Source: JAZKAD01 sp040389305
Lineage (GTDB): Bacteria > Pseudomonadota > Alphaproteobacteria > Rickettsiales > Rickettsiaceae
NCBI GenBank assembly: GCA_040389305.1
Contig: JAZKAD010000060.1
Span: forward strand, 1 to 10,758
DNA: 10,758 bases
Reading direction: 5' to 3'
Position numbers and translations under genes: made by a program. This document shows positions 1 to 7,112 of this stretch, piece by piece. The notes beneath the pieces were generated by a model. That model did no database searches. It had not been told where the DNA came from and saw nothing but the letters and a program-made list of their open reading frames with translations. Position 1 is the first letter of the stretch. Every line of letters starts with the position of its first letter.

Positions 1-459
<459 letters not shown>

Positions 460-598
460 GATTCTGTCTTATTTTTGTTGTTCAAAATTTTGACAGGTTT
501 AATATCACTTACGTGATAAGTTTTGTACGCTGTCACTACCTTTATCTAATTATTTACTTGTCTTAAACAGCTGCGATGTTGTGCTTCGCGTTGTGGTA
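460..598 (-). other. 16S rRNA leader (5' external transcribed spacer)
   Basis: This stretch lies between the predicted transcription start and the mature 16S 5' end. On the minus strand it holds a boxA-like GCTGTTTAA (complement of 563-571; E. coli boxA core GCTCTTTAA) and a hairpin with arms TATCAC/GTGATA (503-518). That hairpin is enclosed by a second pair, TGACAG 491-496 with CTGTCA 530-535. These are plausible antitermination and processing signals. boxA is a single-mismatch match and should be treated as tentative. Confidence 0.5.
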
Positions 599-604
599 GG
601 GGTA

Positions 605-633
605 GTTATAACGATCTTGATCCCACCTGTCAA
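605..633 (-). promoter_or_regulatory. Strong sigma-70 type promoter for 16S rRNA
   Basis: On the minus strand there is a perfect -35 TTGACA (complement of 628-633), a 17-bp spacer and -10 TATAAC (complement of 605-610). Transcription should start near 597-599, giving a leader of about 140 nt before 16S. The near-consensus elements and optimal spacing fit an rRNA promoter. It fires away from the divergent bdhA gene. Confidence 0.85.
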
Positions 634-776
634 CGACAATTTTGAAAAAAAATCGATCTTTTGCATAAAAGTTGCAATAAACATAAAAATCCCCATGTTT
701 TTCCCCGTTTTACAAGGCTTTCTTACTCATTTCGTATATATTCCATTACACTTGAACAAATTTTGGAGGATTAAAT
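634..776 (+). promoter_or_regulatory. bdhA upstream region with strong ribosome binding site
   Basis: Together with the rRNA leader and promoter this makes up the 317-bp divergent spacer. I see GGAGGA at 765-770, six bases before the bdhA ATG, which fixes that start. No convincing promoter stands out: TTTACA (709-714) with TATATA (735-740) has a 20-bp spacer, and TTGAAA (642-647) with CATAAA (664-669) is weak. No terminator or small gene is seen. Confidence 0.6.
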
Positions 777-1562
777 ATGACTATCAAAGGTAAGAATGCA
801 ATAGTAACTGGCTCTACTAGTGGAATCGGACTTGCAATTGCGCATAGCTTGGCTGCGGAAGGATGCAATATAATGCTAAATGGCTTCGGCGAAAAAGCTG
901 CAATTGATGCATTGCTCATAGAATTACCAAAAACCTACGGGATTAAGGTTGAATATTCACCAGCTGATATGAGTAAACCAGAGGATATCTCCCAAATGGT
1001 AGAATATTGTATCAGAACATTAGGTAGTGCAGATATTTTAGTAAATAACGCGGGAATACAGTTTGTTGCCCCAATTGAAAATTTCTTGGAAGCAAAATGG
1101 GATGCAATATTAGCAATAAATCTATCTTCGGCTTTTCATTCAATTAAAGCCGCGGTCCCTGGCATGAGAGCAAATAACTTTGGACGCATTATTAATATAG
1201 CTTCTGCTCATGGTCTTGTAGCATCACGAGGCAAAGCTGCATATGTCGCTGCTAAACATGGCCTCGTTGGCCTTACTAAAGTAGTAGCTCTTGAGACTGC
1301 AGAATCAAATATTACTTGTAATGCGATTTGCCCTGGCTGGGTACATACTCCATTAGTACAAAAACAAATTGAAGACAATGCAAAGGCTGCTGGAATTTCA
1401 GTAGAGCAAGCAACGAATGATCTACTTGGAGAAAAACAACCAAATAAACGCTTCGCAAGACCCGAAGATATTGGTGGACTAGTAGTATTCTTGTGCAGCG
1501 ACTATGGAAAGCCTATGACTGGAGAAATTTTATCTATAGATGGTGGATGGACAGCTCAATAA
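777..1562 (+). CDS. bdhA: D-3-hydroxybutyrate dehydrogenase (SDR family)
   Basis: This cytosolic NAD-dependent enzyme interconverts D-3-hydroxybutyrate and acetoacetate. The 261-residue protein is full length for the family. Visible motifs are the cofactor-binding TGSTSGIG (11-18), NNAG (90-93), N115, and the catalytic S143, Y156 and K160 (YVAAK). The substrate-pocket residues known from the Pseudomonas fragi enzyme (Gln94, His144, Lys152, Trp187, Gln196) are all present one position later as Q95, H145, K153, W188 and Q197. This makes the specific assignment stronger than a generic SDR call. The start is supported by GGAGGA six bases upstream. It is the first gene of a cluster with acetoacetate decarboxylase 39 bp downstream and a patatin-like hydrolase after that, so the product acetoacetate is probably passed to the next enzyme. 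Confidence 0.95.
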   Translation: MTIKGKNAIVTGSTSGIGLAIAHSLAAEGCNIMLNGFGEKAAIDALLIELPKTYGIKVEYSPADMSKPEDISQMVEYCIRTLGSADILVNNAGIQFVAPIENFLEAKWDAILAINLSSAFHSIKAAVPGMRANNFGRIINIASAHGLVASRGKAAYVAAKHGLVGLTKVVALETAESNITCNAICPGWVHTPLVQKQIEDNAKAAGISVEQATNDLLGEKQPNKRFARPEDIGGLVVFLCSDYGKPMTGEILSIDGGWTAQ

Positions 1563-1601
1563 CCGCCACATTTTATCCACTTACAATAAGCGTAAAAAGT
1601 C

Positions 1602-2348
1602 ATGAAAAAAGAAGATATACTAAAAGCCGCATCCATGCCAATTATGAGTCCTAGCTTTCCTAAAGGACCATACCGCTTTGTTGATCGTGAATTCCTTGTG
1701 ATTACTTACGAAACCGACGGCGCTATGCTAAGAGCGGCAGTACCAGAACCTCTTGAGCCTAATATAGATAATTTGATTTGCTTTGAATGGATCAATATGC
1801 CAGATAGTAGTGGTTTTGGGAGTTATACTGAAAGTGGCTGCATCATACCTTGCACTTATAAAGGAGAGGCGTGCAATTTTGTAGTTCAGATGTACTTAGA
1901 CGATGAAGCTCCTATCGCAGCGGGACGAGAGATCTGGGGCTTTCCCAAAAAATATGCTCATCCTAAACTCGAAATCACTAAAGATACATTGACTGGCACT
2001 TTGCATTATGCGGGTCAACCAGTTGCCATTGGAACTATGGGATATAAGCATGAAAATTTAAGTATGGAGCATGATAAAACTCTACAAATGCTCGAAAAAA
2101 CTCAAGTAAATCTGAAGCTTATACCCGGAGTAGATGGCACGCCTTGCATAGCGCAGTTGGTAGCTTACAATTTAACCGAAATTACCGTTAAAGGTTGTTG
2201 GTATGGCCCGGCCAGACTTCATTTAATACCTCACGTCAATGCTCCTGTTGCAGATTTCCCTGTAAAGCGCATTATAGGAGGTAAGCATATCATTGCCGAT
2301 TTAACCCTGCCCTACGGCCGAATTATACATGATTATTTAAAGGAATAA
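1602..2348 (+). CDS. adc: Acetoacetate decarboxylase
   Basis: The enzyme decarboxylates acetoacetate to acetone and CO2 through a Schiff base on lysine. The 248-residue length matches the Clostridium acetobutylicum enzyme. The key segment GREIWGFPKK places K116 as the Schiff-base lysine and K117 as the neighbouring lysine that lowers its pKa (Lys115/Lys116 in Clostridium). The partner residues R29 and E77 (Arg29 and Glu76 in Clostridium) are also found. No clear Shine-Dalgarno precedes the ATG; AAGCGTAAAAAG is a poor match. It follows bdhA by 39 bp without a terminator and its stop codon is two bases from the next ATG, so it is the middle gene of an operon. Family members with other substrates exist, but the bdhA linkage favours acetoacetate. 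Confidence 0.92.
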   Translation: MKKEDILKAASMPIMSPSFPKGPYRFVDREFLVITYETDGAMLRAAVPEPLEPNIDNLICFEWINMPDSSGFGSYTESGCIIPCTYKGEACNFVVQMYLDDEAPIAAGREIWGFPKKYAHPKLEITKDTLTGTLHYAGQPVAIGTMGYKHENLSMEHDKTLQMLEKTQVNLKLIPGVDGTPCIAQLVAYNLTEITVKGCWYGPARLHLIPHVNAPVADFPVKRIIGGKHIIADLTLPYGRIIHDYLKE

Positions 2349-2350
2349 AT

Positions 2351-3547
2351 ATGGGACCAAAAAAAACAATCTCAGATAAAAAGATAGTCGATAAAGACCA
2401 AACTAAGGTTTCTGAGAAAATCAATCTGCATTCTTATTTACATGACCATGCAGCAAAAACCCCTCCTCGCACCACCCCCTCGAAAGGCTCTGCCAAAGAT
2501 ACGCGGCTAGTGAGCCTTGCTCTACAAGGCGGTGGATCGCATGGAGCATATACTTGGGGGGTGTTAGATAGATTGCTTGAAGAGGAAAATCTTGAGATAG
2601 AAGGAATTAGCGGCACTAGCGCTGGAGCTATGAACGCCGCTGTAATGGTAGACGGCTATATAAAAAATGGCAGACCAGGAGCAAAAGAAGGGCTTAGAAA
2701 TTTTTGGAGCGAAGTGAGTCGAATGGGGCAATATAGCCCCATGCATAACTCTCCGTTTCCAGGTACTCCTAATAACTGGAATCTAGACTCGTCTCCTGCA
2801 TTTGTTATGTTTGATATCTTTACGCGCCTATTCTCACCATATCAAATAAATCCCATGAATATCAATCCACTGAAAAACATTGTGGAAAATTTGATAGATT
2901 TTGATGCCCTACAAAAATCGAACATGATAGACTTATTTGTAACAGCTACAAGTGTCACCACTGGCCAACCTCATGTATTTCATCACAAAGAAATTACAAT
3001 AGATACTATAATGGGCTCCGCCTGCCTACCGTCTATGTTCCAAGCCGTAAAAATTGGAGATGACCATTATTGGGATGGGGGATATGCAGGAAACCCATCT
3101 ATATGGCCCCTTACTTATCATTCCGATACCTCTGACATTGTCGTAGTAGAGATTAATCCCGTCAAACGCGAAACACTTCCAATGAATGGAAATGATGTTG
3201 CAAATCGCGTAAACGAGATAGCATTCAATGCTAGCCTCATCTCTGAGATAAGATCCATTCATCTGATCAATACACTGATAGAGAAGAAACATGTCTCGAC
3301 TGATAGATATCGTAAATTGCATATACATCTTGTAGAAGCTCCAGATTCCATGCTTGAACTTAATGCATCTAGTAAGGTCAATACTAGCTGGGAGTTTTTG
3401 GAGCATCTGAAAGAGCTCGGGAGGAAATCTGCAGAAAAATGGCTTAAACTAAATTTTGAACATCTTGGCGTTAAGTCTAGTGTAGATATCTACGATACAT
3501 ATCTTAAACACAGAAAACATCCATTCATAGAAGTGCGCAGAGACTAA
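2351..3547 (+). CDS. Patatin-like phospholipase / acyl hydrolase
   Basis: This is a serine acyl hydrolase of the patatin fold with a Ser-Asp dyad. The oxyanion loop is QGGGSHGAY (59-67), the nucleophile motif is GTSAG with S90, and the second catalytic residue is D242 in the DGG motif (242-244). The 398-residue protein begins with about 50 Lys/Ser/Thr-rich residues without a signal peptide or obvious membrane segment. Its ribosome binding site AAAGGA (2339-2344) lies inside the end of adc, and only two bases separate the adc stop from this ATG, so translation is likely coupled. In Legionella pneumophila a patatin-like gene, patD, forms an operon with bdhA and matters for infection of amoebae. 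The present gene is a good candidate for the same role. Substrate (phospholipid, or hydroxybutyrate polymer or ester) cannot be told from sequence. Confidence 0.92.
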   Translation: MGPKKTISDKKIVDKDQTKVSEKINLHSYLHDHAAKTPPRTTPSKGSAKDTRLVSLALQGGGSHGAYTWGVLDRLLEEENLEIEGISGTSAGAMNAAVMVDGYIKNGRPGAKEGLRNFWSEVSRMGQYSPMHNSPFPGTPNNWNLDSSPAFVMFDIFTRLFSPYQINPMNINPLKNIVENLIDFDALQKSNMIDLFVTATSVTTGQPHVFHHKEITIDTIMGSACLPSMFQAVKIGDDHYWDGGYAGNPSIWPLTYHSDTSDIVVVEINPVKRETLPMNGNDVANRVNEIAFNASLISEIRSIHLINTLIEKKHVSTDRYRKLHIHLVEAPDSMLELNASSKVNTSWEFLEHLKELGRKSAEKWLKLNFEHLGVKSSVDIYDTYLKHRKHPFIEVRRD

Positions 3548-3555
3548 GGCGTGCG

Positions 3556-3640
3556 GTCGTTTCATGGCGGCAAAGCAATCCAGCTACATGTCGTATTTTT
3601 GGATTGCTACGCTCATTATTGGTCGCTCGCTCTGCCGTTC
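3556..3640. repeat. Probable decayed dispersed palindromic repeat
   Basis: The text CGTTTCATGGCGGCAAAGCA followed by ATCCAG, and then TGGATTGCTACGCTC, resembles a degenerate copy of an intergenic repeat I know from several bacterial genomes (CGTCATTGCGAGCGAAGCA, then ATCCAG, with its reverse complement). The central palindrome is intact; the flanks have drifted. It lies between two convergent genes, the usual place for such elements. Copy number cannot be checked in this window. Confidence 0.45.
3574..3608. terminator. Hairpin between convergent genes, possible bidirectional terminator
   Basis: The 9-bp perfect arms AGCAATCCA (3574-3582) and TGGATTGCT (3600-3608) flank a 17-base loop ending in a run of T. 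It sits 26 bp after the patatin-like gene stop and 54 bp after the fliI stop on the other strand. There is no U tract directly after the stem on either strand, so termination is inferred from position. Confidence 0.4.
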
Positions 3641-3662
3641 ACAATTACGCTTCTTGCTCAAG

Positions 3663-4547
3663 CTACTTCTTAATATCTAATATTTTAGAAAGCGCCGCAT
3701 AACTCTCTTGCATTGGCATATTTTCTGTGGGTTTTTGGCTCAAAAATTTCTCAAGCTCTGAGTAGTATGATATAGCCATATCTACCTCAGGATCTGTACC
3801 TTTTTTATATGCGCCTAGCCTTATCATTTCAGCCATGTCACTATAAATAGAGAGCATTTTACGCGCAAAGACAACAATATCATTCTCAAGATCACTATTA
3901 CATTTAGGCATCGCCCTAGACACGCTTCGGAGTACGTCCACAGCTGGGAAGCGCCCGCGTTCTGCAATAGTACGATCAAGGACTATATGACCATCCAAAA
4001 TACCACGCACAGCATCACTAACTGGCTCATTTTGATCGTCACCTTCTACTAAAACTGTAAATAACCCGGTAATATTACCCTTCCCCGTCCCAGGGCCCGC
4101 GCGCTCAAGGAGTTTAGGCAATTCACTAAACACAGAAGGTGTATAACCCTTAGATGTAGGAGGCTCCCCTATAGCAAGCCCGATTTCACGCTGAGCCATA
4201 GCAAATCTCGTCATAGAATCTATAATACAAAGGACTTCTTTACCAAGATCTCTGAAATATTCTGCAACGCAAATAGTGACGTAAGCTGCGCGTTTACGAA
4301 GCAGAGCGGGCTCATCTCCTGTAGCGACTATAATTACCGCTTTTTTTAAGCCCTCGGCGCCTAAATATTCCTCGATAAATTCTTTTACTTCTCTACTTCT
4401 TTCACCTACCAAGCCAATGACCTTAACGTCAGTGTCTGCATATTTTGTAAGCATAGAAATCAACACCGATTTCCCGACTCCACTGCCCGCAAAAATACCC
4501 ATACGCTGTCCAAAACAACAGCTAACAAAAGTATCGATTGCCCTCAC
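3663..4547 (-). CDS. fliI: FliI C-terminal ATPase fragment (after amber stop)
   Basis: From a possible GTG start at 4547 this open frame gives 294 residues containing the whole nucleotide-binding core: Walker A GSGVGKS (21-27), GERSREV (47-53), ATGDEPALLR, Walker B LCIIDS (105-110), MTRFAMAQREIGLAIGEPPT (111-130) and the C-terminal helical region. The coding sequence actually begins 11 codons earlier, right after the TAG. No Shine-Dalgarno stands before the GTG, so independent translation is doubtful. It lacks the N-terminal barrel needed for normal hexamer assembly. Confidence 0.65.
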   Translation of the reverse strand: MRAIDTFVSCCFGQRMGIFAGSGVGKSVLISMLTKYADTDVKVIGLVGERSREVKEFIEEYLGAEGLKKAVIIVATGDEPALLRKRAAYVTICVAEYFRDLGKEVLCIIDSMTRFAMAQREIGLAIGEPPTSKGYTPSVFSELPKLLERAGPGTGKGNITGLFTVLVEGDDQNEPVSDAVRGILDGHIVLDRTIAERGRFPAVDVLRSVSRAMPKCNSDLENDIVVFARKMLSIYSDMAEMIRLGAYKKGTDPEVDMAISYYSELEKFLSQKPTENMPMQESYAALSKILDIKK

Positions 4548-4580
4548 CCCAAGGTCTATTTTTCCGCCGATTTTATTACG

Positions 4581-5003
4581 CTATCCAGAGCTTGGTGGCG
4601 GCGCTTTAATAGGATAACTTTTGAATCCATGCTTTAACGGACCTAAATCATCTATGGGCTTGCAAAAGCTATTCATCACCCTCCCCATCCAAGATTCATC
4701 CGGCATAATCATATTGTCAGAATCGCATACCTCAACAAGAGCGCCAGCGCCAATACCGTCAACTTCGCTGAAGGGCATAAGTAAAACAGTCTTGTCGTTG
4801 AATCCCACTACTTCACACATAACGTTTTCGCTATCATGAATAGAGGTTTCTATCTCGCATCTAGTTCCGATCTTTACAAAATCTGCAATACCCAAAGATT
4901 CTATGATCATGCCTTTAATTGATATTACTCTACCAAAAACACGAACAGGCTTTATGTTGCTTACTTGCTGATTTAAAGATTCTATGGCGCTTAATAAATC
5001 CAT
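4581..5003 (-). CDS. fliI: FliI N-terminal fragment (up to amber stop)
   Basis: These 140 residues carry the N-terminal beta-barrel domain and the beginning of the ATPase domain linker: GRVISIKGMIIESLG (24-38), CEVVGFNDKTVLLMPF, and WMGRVMNSFCKPID ahead of YPIKAPPPSSG. The segment ends immediately before the Walker A part, so on its own it cannot hydrolyse ATP. In FliI the extreme N-terminus binds the regulator FliH, so a stable fragment could still bind partners, but this is speculation. The ATG at 5003 shares its A with the stop of the upstream EAL gene, implying reinitiation by the same ribosomes. Confidence 0.75.
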   Translation of the reverse strand: MDLLSAIESLNQQVSNIKPVRVFGRVISIKGMIIESLGIADFVKIGTRCEIETSIHDSENVMCEVVGFNDKTVLLMPFSEVDGIGAGALVEVCDSDNMIMPDESWMGRVMNSFCKPIDDLGPLKHGFKSYPIKAPPPSSG

Positions 5004-6223
5004 TAATTTGCATCCCAGGAGCGATAATTAAGAGCAGGAGAGAAAAAATTGCCTTGCATGTAATCGATCTTAGCATCAAGTAAAAACTTTGCTATTTCAC
5101 CGGTTTCAACGAATTCTGCAACCGTTTTAGCTCCTAAATGTTCGGCAATATCGATTAAAGCTAGTACTAAATGTTGATTACGCTGGTTATCGGCAATGTC
5201 TCTGATAAAACTGCCATCTATTTTAATGACATCTATAGGTAAGCTTTGTAATTGCTTAAAAGACGTAAAACCTGTACCAAAATCGTCTAAGGCAATTTTA
5301 CAACCCATGGATCTAAGTGTTTCCGTAAAATATTTAGTATATTCAAAATCCATATTCATTGATGTTTCAGTAATTTCTATAATCAAACGCTTAGCAACAG
5401 ATCTATCAGACAGAAGCTCACGCGCTATACGCAGTAAATTTGGATCTGCAATCCCGGAGTTTGAAATGTTCACTGAGAGGCTGATGTTATGAGCGGCATG
5501 CAATTCACTTACTGCCATTTTAAGAACAGTCTGATCTATAACGTTATTAAGGCCAGATTTTTCTGCAATAGGCATAAAAGGTCCAACAGAAAGCACCTCC
5601 GCATTATGATTGGTTATTCTAAGGAGGCATTCATAATATGGAATAAATCCAGTAGCACGCTCGATAATGGGCTGATATGCAAAAGATAGATGTTTGTTAT
5701 TTATAGCAGTCTGGAATTCCCTAAGTTTACTATAGTCTTCTCTTATTTTTAAGCGAGCCTCGGGGTCGAATGCCACGTAATAACCCGGCACCTCTGAGTT
5801 AATCAAGCCGTGTAATAGATTGGTGACAAGATGTTCGTCATCCACAATATCTGAGCTTGATAATCTGCATTGCAATATGATGTCTCTATGCACCTCAGAA
5901 AGATATGTCTGCAGGGCTTTGTATATGAAATAAGTAAATTCATCTAGCTGAAAAGTCTTGCTAGGCGATATTGCAAAAGAGATGTAACAACCTTCTCTAA
6001 CTATGTCCGTAGTCTCTTGATATCCTAACGTTTGTATTTGCGATAAAAGCAGAGCATCTACCTCGGACATAAGACTTTCTAGCTCCGAGCTATTTAAGAG
6101 CATAGATAGCACTTCGTAGTTACAAATTTTAACGATAAAAAGTTTAGCCCCTTTTTTACTCTCGAAGCCCCGTATCAACTCCCGGCATTTTGTTTCTATC
6201 GTCGAGATTTTGGATTCTATCAT
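5003..6223 (-). CDS. EAL-domain cyclic-di-GMP phosphodiesterase with degenerate GGDEF-like N-terminus
   Basis: The protein (406 aa) hydrolyses c-di-GMP to pGpG, lowering a signal that generally opposes motility. The C-terminal EAL domain (about 165-400) has all the usual metal and catalytic residues: E198 (here ECLLR instead of EALLR), N252, E283, DDFGTG with D313 and D314, K334, E370 and Q390 in QGNFFSPAL. It should therefore be active. Residues about 25-115 look like a GGDEF fold that lost its signature: FIVKICNY resembles the first strand, and REGCYISFAI stands where RxGGDEFAI would be. No transmembrane segment or signal peptide is visible, so it is probably cytosolic. It overlaps the upstream HAD-like gene by ATGA and the downstream fliI by TAATG, which places c-di-GMP turnover next to flagellar export. 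Confidence 0.9.
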   Translation of the reverse strand: MIESKISTIETKCRELIRGFESKKGAKLFIVKICNYEVLSMLLNSSELESLMSEVDALLLSQIQTLGYQETTDIVREGCYISFAISPSKTFQLDEFTYFIYKALQTYLSEVHRDIILQCRLSSSDIVDDEHLVTNLLHGLINSEVPGYYVAFDPEARLKIREDYSKLREFQTAINNKHLSFAYQPIIERATGFIPYYECLLRITNHNAEVLSVGPFMPIAEKSGLNNVIDQTVLKMAVSELHAAHNISLSVNISNSGIADPNLLRIARELLSDRSVAKRLIIEITETSMNMDFEYTKYFTETLRSMGCKIALDDFGTGFTSFKQLQSLPIDVIKIDGSFIRDIADNQRNQHLVLALIDIAEHLGAKTVAEFVETGEIAKFLLDAKIDYMQGNFFSPALNYRSWDAN

Positions 6224-7074
6224 GGACTTACTGCATTCTGTTTTAATACAACTTCTGCTTCGCTATCGCTGAGCCACTTCTTTTCTTTGACCAGGGTATT
6301 AAATTGTAACTCCGCCCTTTCCATATTAAGATCAGGACGGGGCTTGGTTAAGGCGGCATCGTAAATTACGCCCGTAAACTCTATGTCACCTCTTGCACAA
6401 AAGGATTTGACGGAATTAATATGATTCATCAAGATATCTACGGAAAGAATCTGATCGGGTTTGAAGTTTATATGATTAAGAAAAGCTTCTAGAACTTCCC
6501 CTTTTGACATGCTGTGGGTAAATAATAATCCCCTTCTATAAGACGGAAATCTGCCATCTATTGCAGCTAGATAATCATTGAAAATGATCGGCAAGGTATT
6601 GGGGAATACCCATGACAAATCTATTCCGAGACTTGCTAATTCACTCACTTGCCAATTTTCAAAAGACGGTATAACTCTATAATTATCTGCCCAGTCACTA
6701 GATATAGCTATGACGTTTACACCCTTGTCCTTTAGTATACTTATGACATCAAGAACTTTAGAATCTACTAAGGAAGACTTCCTAGATTGCAATTGAATGC
6801 CCATTAAATCTTCTGTGCTCGTATCAGAAGGAACCATGTTTAATTTCTGTATTAAGCTTTCCATGCTAGCCCTGTAGCGTGATTGTAAAATTTGATCATC
6901 AGGCCGAAGAATTACATCATCAATATTTAAAACAACTATGGACTTCGGAGTAAGCCTTTCAATTAAAGGCAGTATGACATCCCAATTATCGCATTTTAGG
7001 ATTTTTTTGACCGCAAATACCTGGGGAGAAAATAGTGCCAGTATTAACACTGCTAAGACCTGTAATTTCCGCAT
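6220..7074 (-). CDS. Exported HAD-fold protein, DUF2608-like, with altered catalytic residues
   Basis: This is a 284-residue protein with a clear signal peptide: a short basic start, a hydrophobic stretch 5-16, and probable cleavage after VFA (residue 21). The rest reads as a HAD-superfamily domain: motif I VVLNIDDVIL (47-56), motif II VIAISSD (121-127), a motif III lysine K191 in SKGEVLEAF, and motif IV around SVDILMN (211-217). This pattern fits DUF2608 proteins of intracellular bacteria. The nucleophile Asp of motif I is Asn (N50) and the usual paired Asp of motif IV is DI, so ordinary phosphatase chemistry is questionable. Its role is unknown. It starts 38 bp after dnaN and overlaps the EAL gene by four bases (ATGA). 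No good Shine-Dalgarno is seen. Confidence 0.72.
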   Translation of the reverse strand: MRKLQVLAVLILALFSPQVFAVKKILKCDNWDVILPLIERLTPKSIVVLNIDDVILRPDDQILQSRYRASMESLIQKLNMVPSDTSTEDLMGIQLQSRKSSLVDSKVLDVISILKDKGVNVIAISSDWADNYRVIPSFENWQVSELASLGIDLSWVFPNTLPIIFNDYLAAIDGRFPSYRRGLLFTHSMSKGEVLEAFLNHINFKPDQILSVDILMNHINSVKSFCARGDIEFTGVIYDAALTKPRPDLNMERAELQFNTLVKEKKWLSDSEAEVVLKQNAVSP

Positions 7075-7112
7075 GAACTTTAGATGTAAGTTAATTTATT
7101 AATTGCATACTA

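Larger units (their letters stand above)
3663..5003 (-). pseudogene. fliI: fliI, flagellum-specific export ATPase, interrupted by one in-frame amber codon
   Basis: FliI energises the flagellar type III export apparatus as a hexameric AAA-like ATPase at the inner membrane. Reading from ATG 5003 the frame is continuous to 3663 and would give 446 codons, the normal length, but codon 141 is TAG (complement of 4581-4583). The frame does not shift: on both sides of the stop the protein aligns with the family, with APPPSSG before it and RNKIGGKIDLGVRAID after it, where relatives have a PPPA..R/K..G linker. Everything else looks intact, including Walker A GSGVGKS, GERSREV with the catalytic Glu, and Walker B LCIIDS. 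The CC-GQRMGIFAGSGVGKS wording is closer to FliI than to virulence SctN as I know them. The gene start overlaps the EAL gene stop (TAATG). Options are a recent nonsense mutation, suppression or readthrough, or a base error. Confidence 0.85.

Noticed and set aside
490..519. TTGACA on the plus strand as a promoter for bdhA
   Set aside because: At 17-18 bp spacing only GTGATA or TGATAA is found, a poor -10, and the site is inside the rRNA leader hairpin region.
581..793. 70-codon open frame ahead of bdhA
   Set aside because: It overlaps the rRNA promoter and the bdhA start in another frame, has no ribosome binding site and no recognisable protein.
3663..5003. Type III secretion ATPase (SctN) instead of FliI
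   Set aside because: No virulence secretion genes are adjacent and the wording around Walker A and the N-terminal barrel is closer to alphaproteobacterial FliI; a wider neighbourhood would settle it.
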